Part shown: positions 63,814-64,000 of the stretch, piece after piece
How the letters are laid out: the number at the start of each line of letters is the position of its first letter
Position numbering within the stretch: position 1 is the stretch's first letter
Assembly: GCA_963713085.1 (NCBI GenBank)
Contig: CAVQKQ010000012.1
Coordinates: forward strand, 62,001-126,000
Direction of reading: 5' to 3'
Source: PFJX01 sp963713085
GTDB lineage: Bacteria > Pseudomonadota > Gammaproteobacteria > Burkholderiales > Thiobacillaceae
Length of the DNA stretch: 64,000 nucleotides
Notes under the pieces: generated by a model
What the model was told of the DNA's origin: nothing
What the model saw: only the letters and a program-made list of their open reading frames with translations
Databases searched by the model: none
Translations under genes and position numbers: made by a program

Positions 63814-64000
63814 CTACACGCGCCAGTGGGCCGGTGGCGGGGCGTCCAGTCGCTGCCAATCCACGCCGGTAGTGAGCCGTTGTCACTGTGCCGCCGTCAG
63901 GGTGCACACCGGGGTGTAAGCACTTGGCCAGGTAAAGTGGCCACGAGGCAGGCGCCGCTGGCAAAGCCAGACGCCGGTACCATCCCAGATGAGGAGCTTG
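63814..64000 (-). pseudogene. tnpB: IS66 TnpB, C-terminal part with premature stop
   Basis: The minus-strand frame entering at the right edge reads KLLIWDGTGVWLCQRRL, the IS66 TnpB (IS66 Orf2) signature, then stops at a TGA (63885-63883). The same frame continues beyond it with VDWQRLDAPPPAHWRV, the normal TnpB end, to TAG at 63814. The TGA stands where a Trp codon (TGG) is expected, so this is a nonsense mutation in the last fifth of the gene. Confidence 0.82.

Larger units (their letters stand above)
62094..64000 (-). mobile_element. IS66-family insertion sequence, decayed, right end outside window
   Basis: The left end begins with GTAAGCGTCCAGCC (62094), matching the GTAAGCG terminal motif usual for IS66 ends. 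Inside are tnpC and the end of tnpB in the IS66 order, both on the minus strand. tnpC has a one-base frameshift and tnpB an internal TGA, so the copy is probably inactive. The right inverted repeat and target duplication are beyond the window edge. Confidence 0.85.

Overview
The window looks like chromosomal DNA of a betaproteobacterium with sulfur-oxidiser traits. The evidence is high-GC coding, an flhB-flhA-flhF-flhG-fliA-motC-motD flagellar block, gene families typical of that class (BPSS1780-type membrane protein, DUF4936, DUF2782), a ybeZ-ybeY-corC cluster and a soxYZ pair. No rRNA or marker gene is present that would fix the genus, so this placement is an inference.

Layout. Positions 1-1296 hold secB (start only), trxC, grxC and a membrane-anchored rhodanese, all on the minus strand. 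Positions 1431-12516 look like an accessory block. It contains a translationally coupled pair of STAND-type ATPases (one with a TIR domain, one with a long X-G-V-A repeat membrane region), a mazEF-type toxin-antitoxin pair, and an RND efflux operon (outer membrane channel, adaptor, permease, DUF2892 protein) headed by an ArsR regulator whose two cysteines have the spacing of persulfide sensors SqrR/BigR. Positions 12561-23142 are housekeeping: gpmI, envC, ctpA, slmA, ygfZ, corC, ybeY, ybeZ, miaB and a tRNA-Met. Positions 23362-29086 hold a small stress-type protein, a five-gene envelope thiol/efflux operon (YqhA-like, TlpA-like, SoxW-like, TolC-like, adaptor) and an unrecognised 524-residue protein. 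Positions 29097-36992 are the flagellar operon. Positions 37140-44074 hold an unrecognised alpha-helical repeat protein with its own terminator, hslU without an adjacent hslV, and several membrane or exported proteins. polA (44166-46943) carries a REP-like palindrome in frame in its interdomain linker.

Positions 46944-52216 have visibly lower GC and look acquired: soxYZ, a small exported protein, a NarL-type regulator and a divergent hybrid histidine kinase. Positions 52217-62027 hold moaE, an orphan OmpR-type regulator, kup, a small Lys/His-rich exported protein, a QseBC/PmrAB-like two-component pair, a CBS/nucleotidyltransferase protein with its DnaQ-like partner, and a NhaP-type antiporter. 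TTAA-type direct repeats upstream of kup/regulator and of the small exported gene suggest that these genes form one regulon. The window ends in a decayed IS66-family element.

Three genes (the second STAND ATPase, kup and the IS66 tnpC) each contain exactly one surplus base relative to an intact frame. Either these are decaying genes or the assembly has residual homopolymer errors. The best candidate for an undescribed system is the TIR-STAND plus XGVA-STAND pair at 1431-5129.
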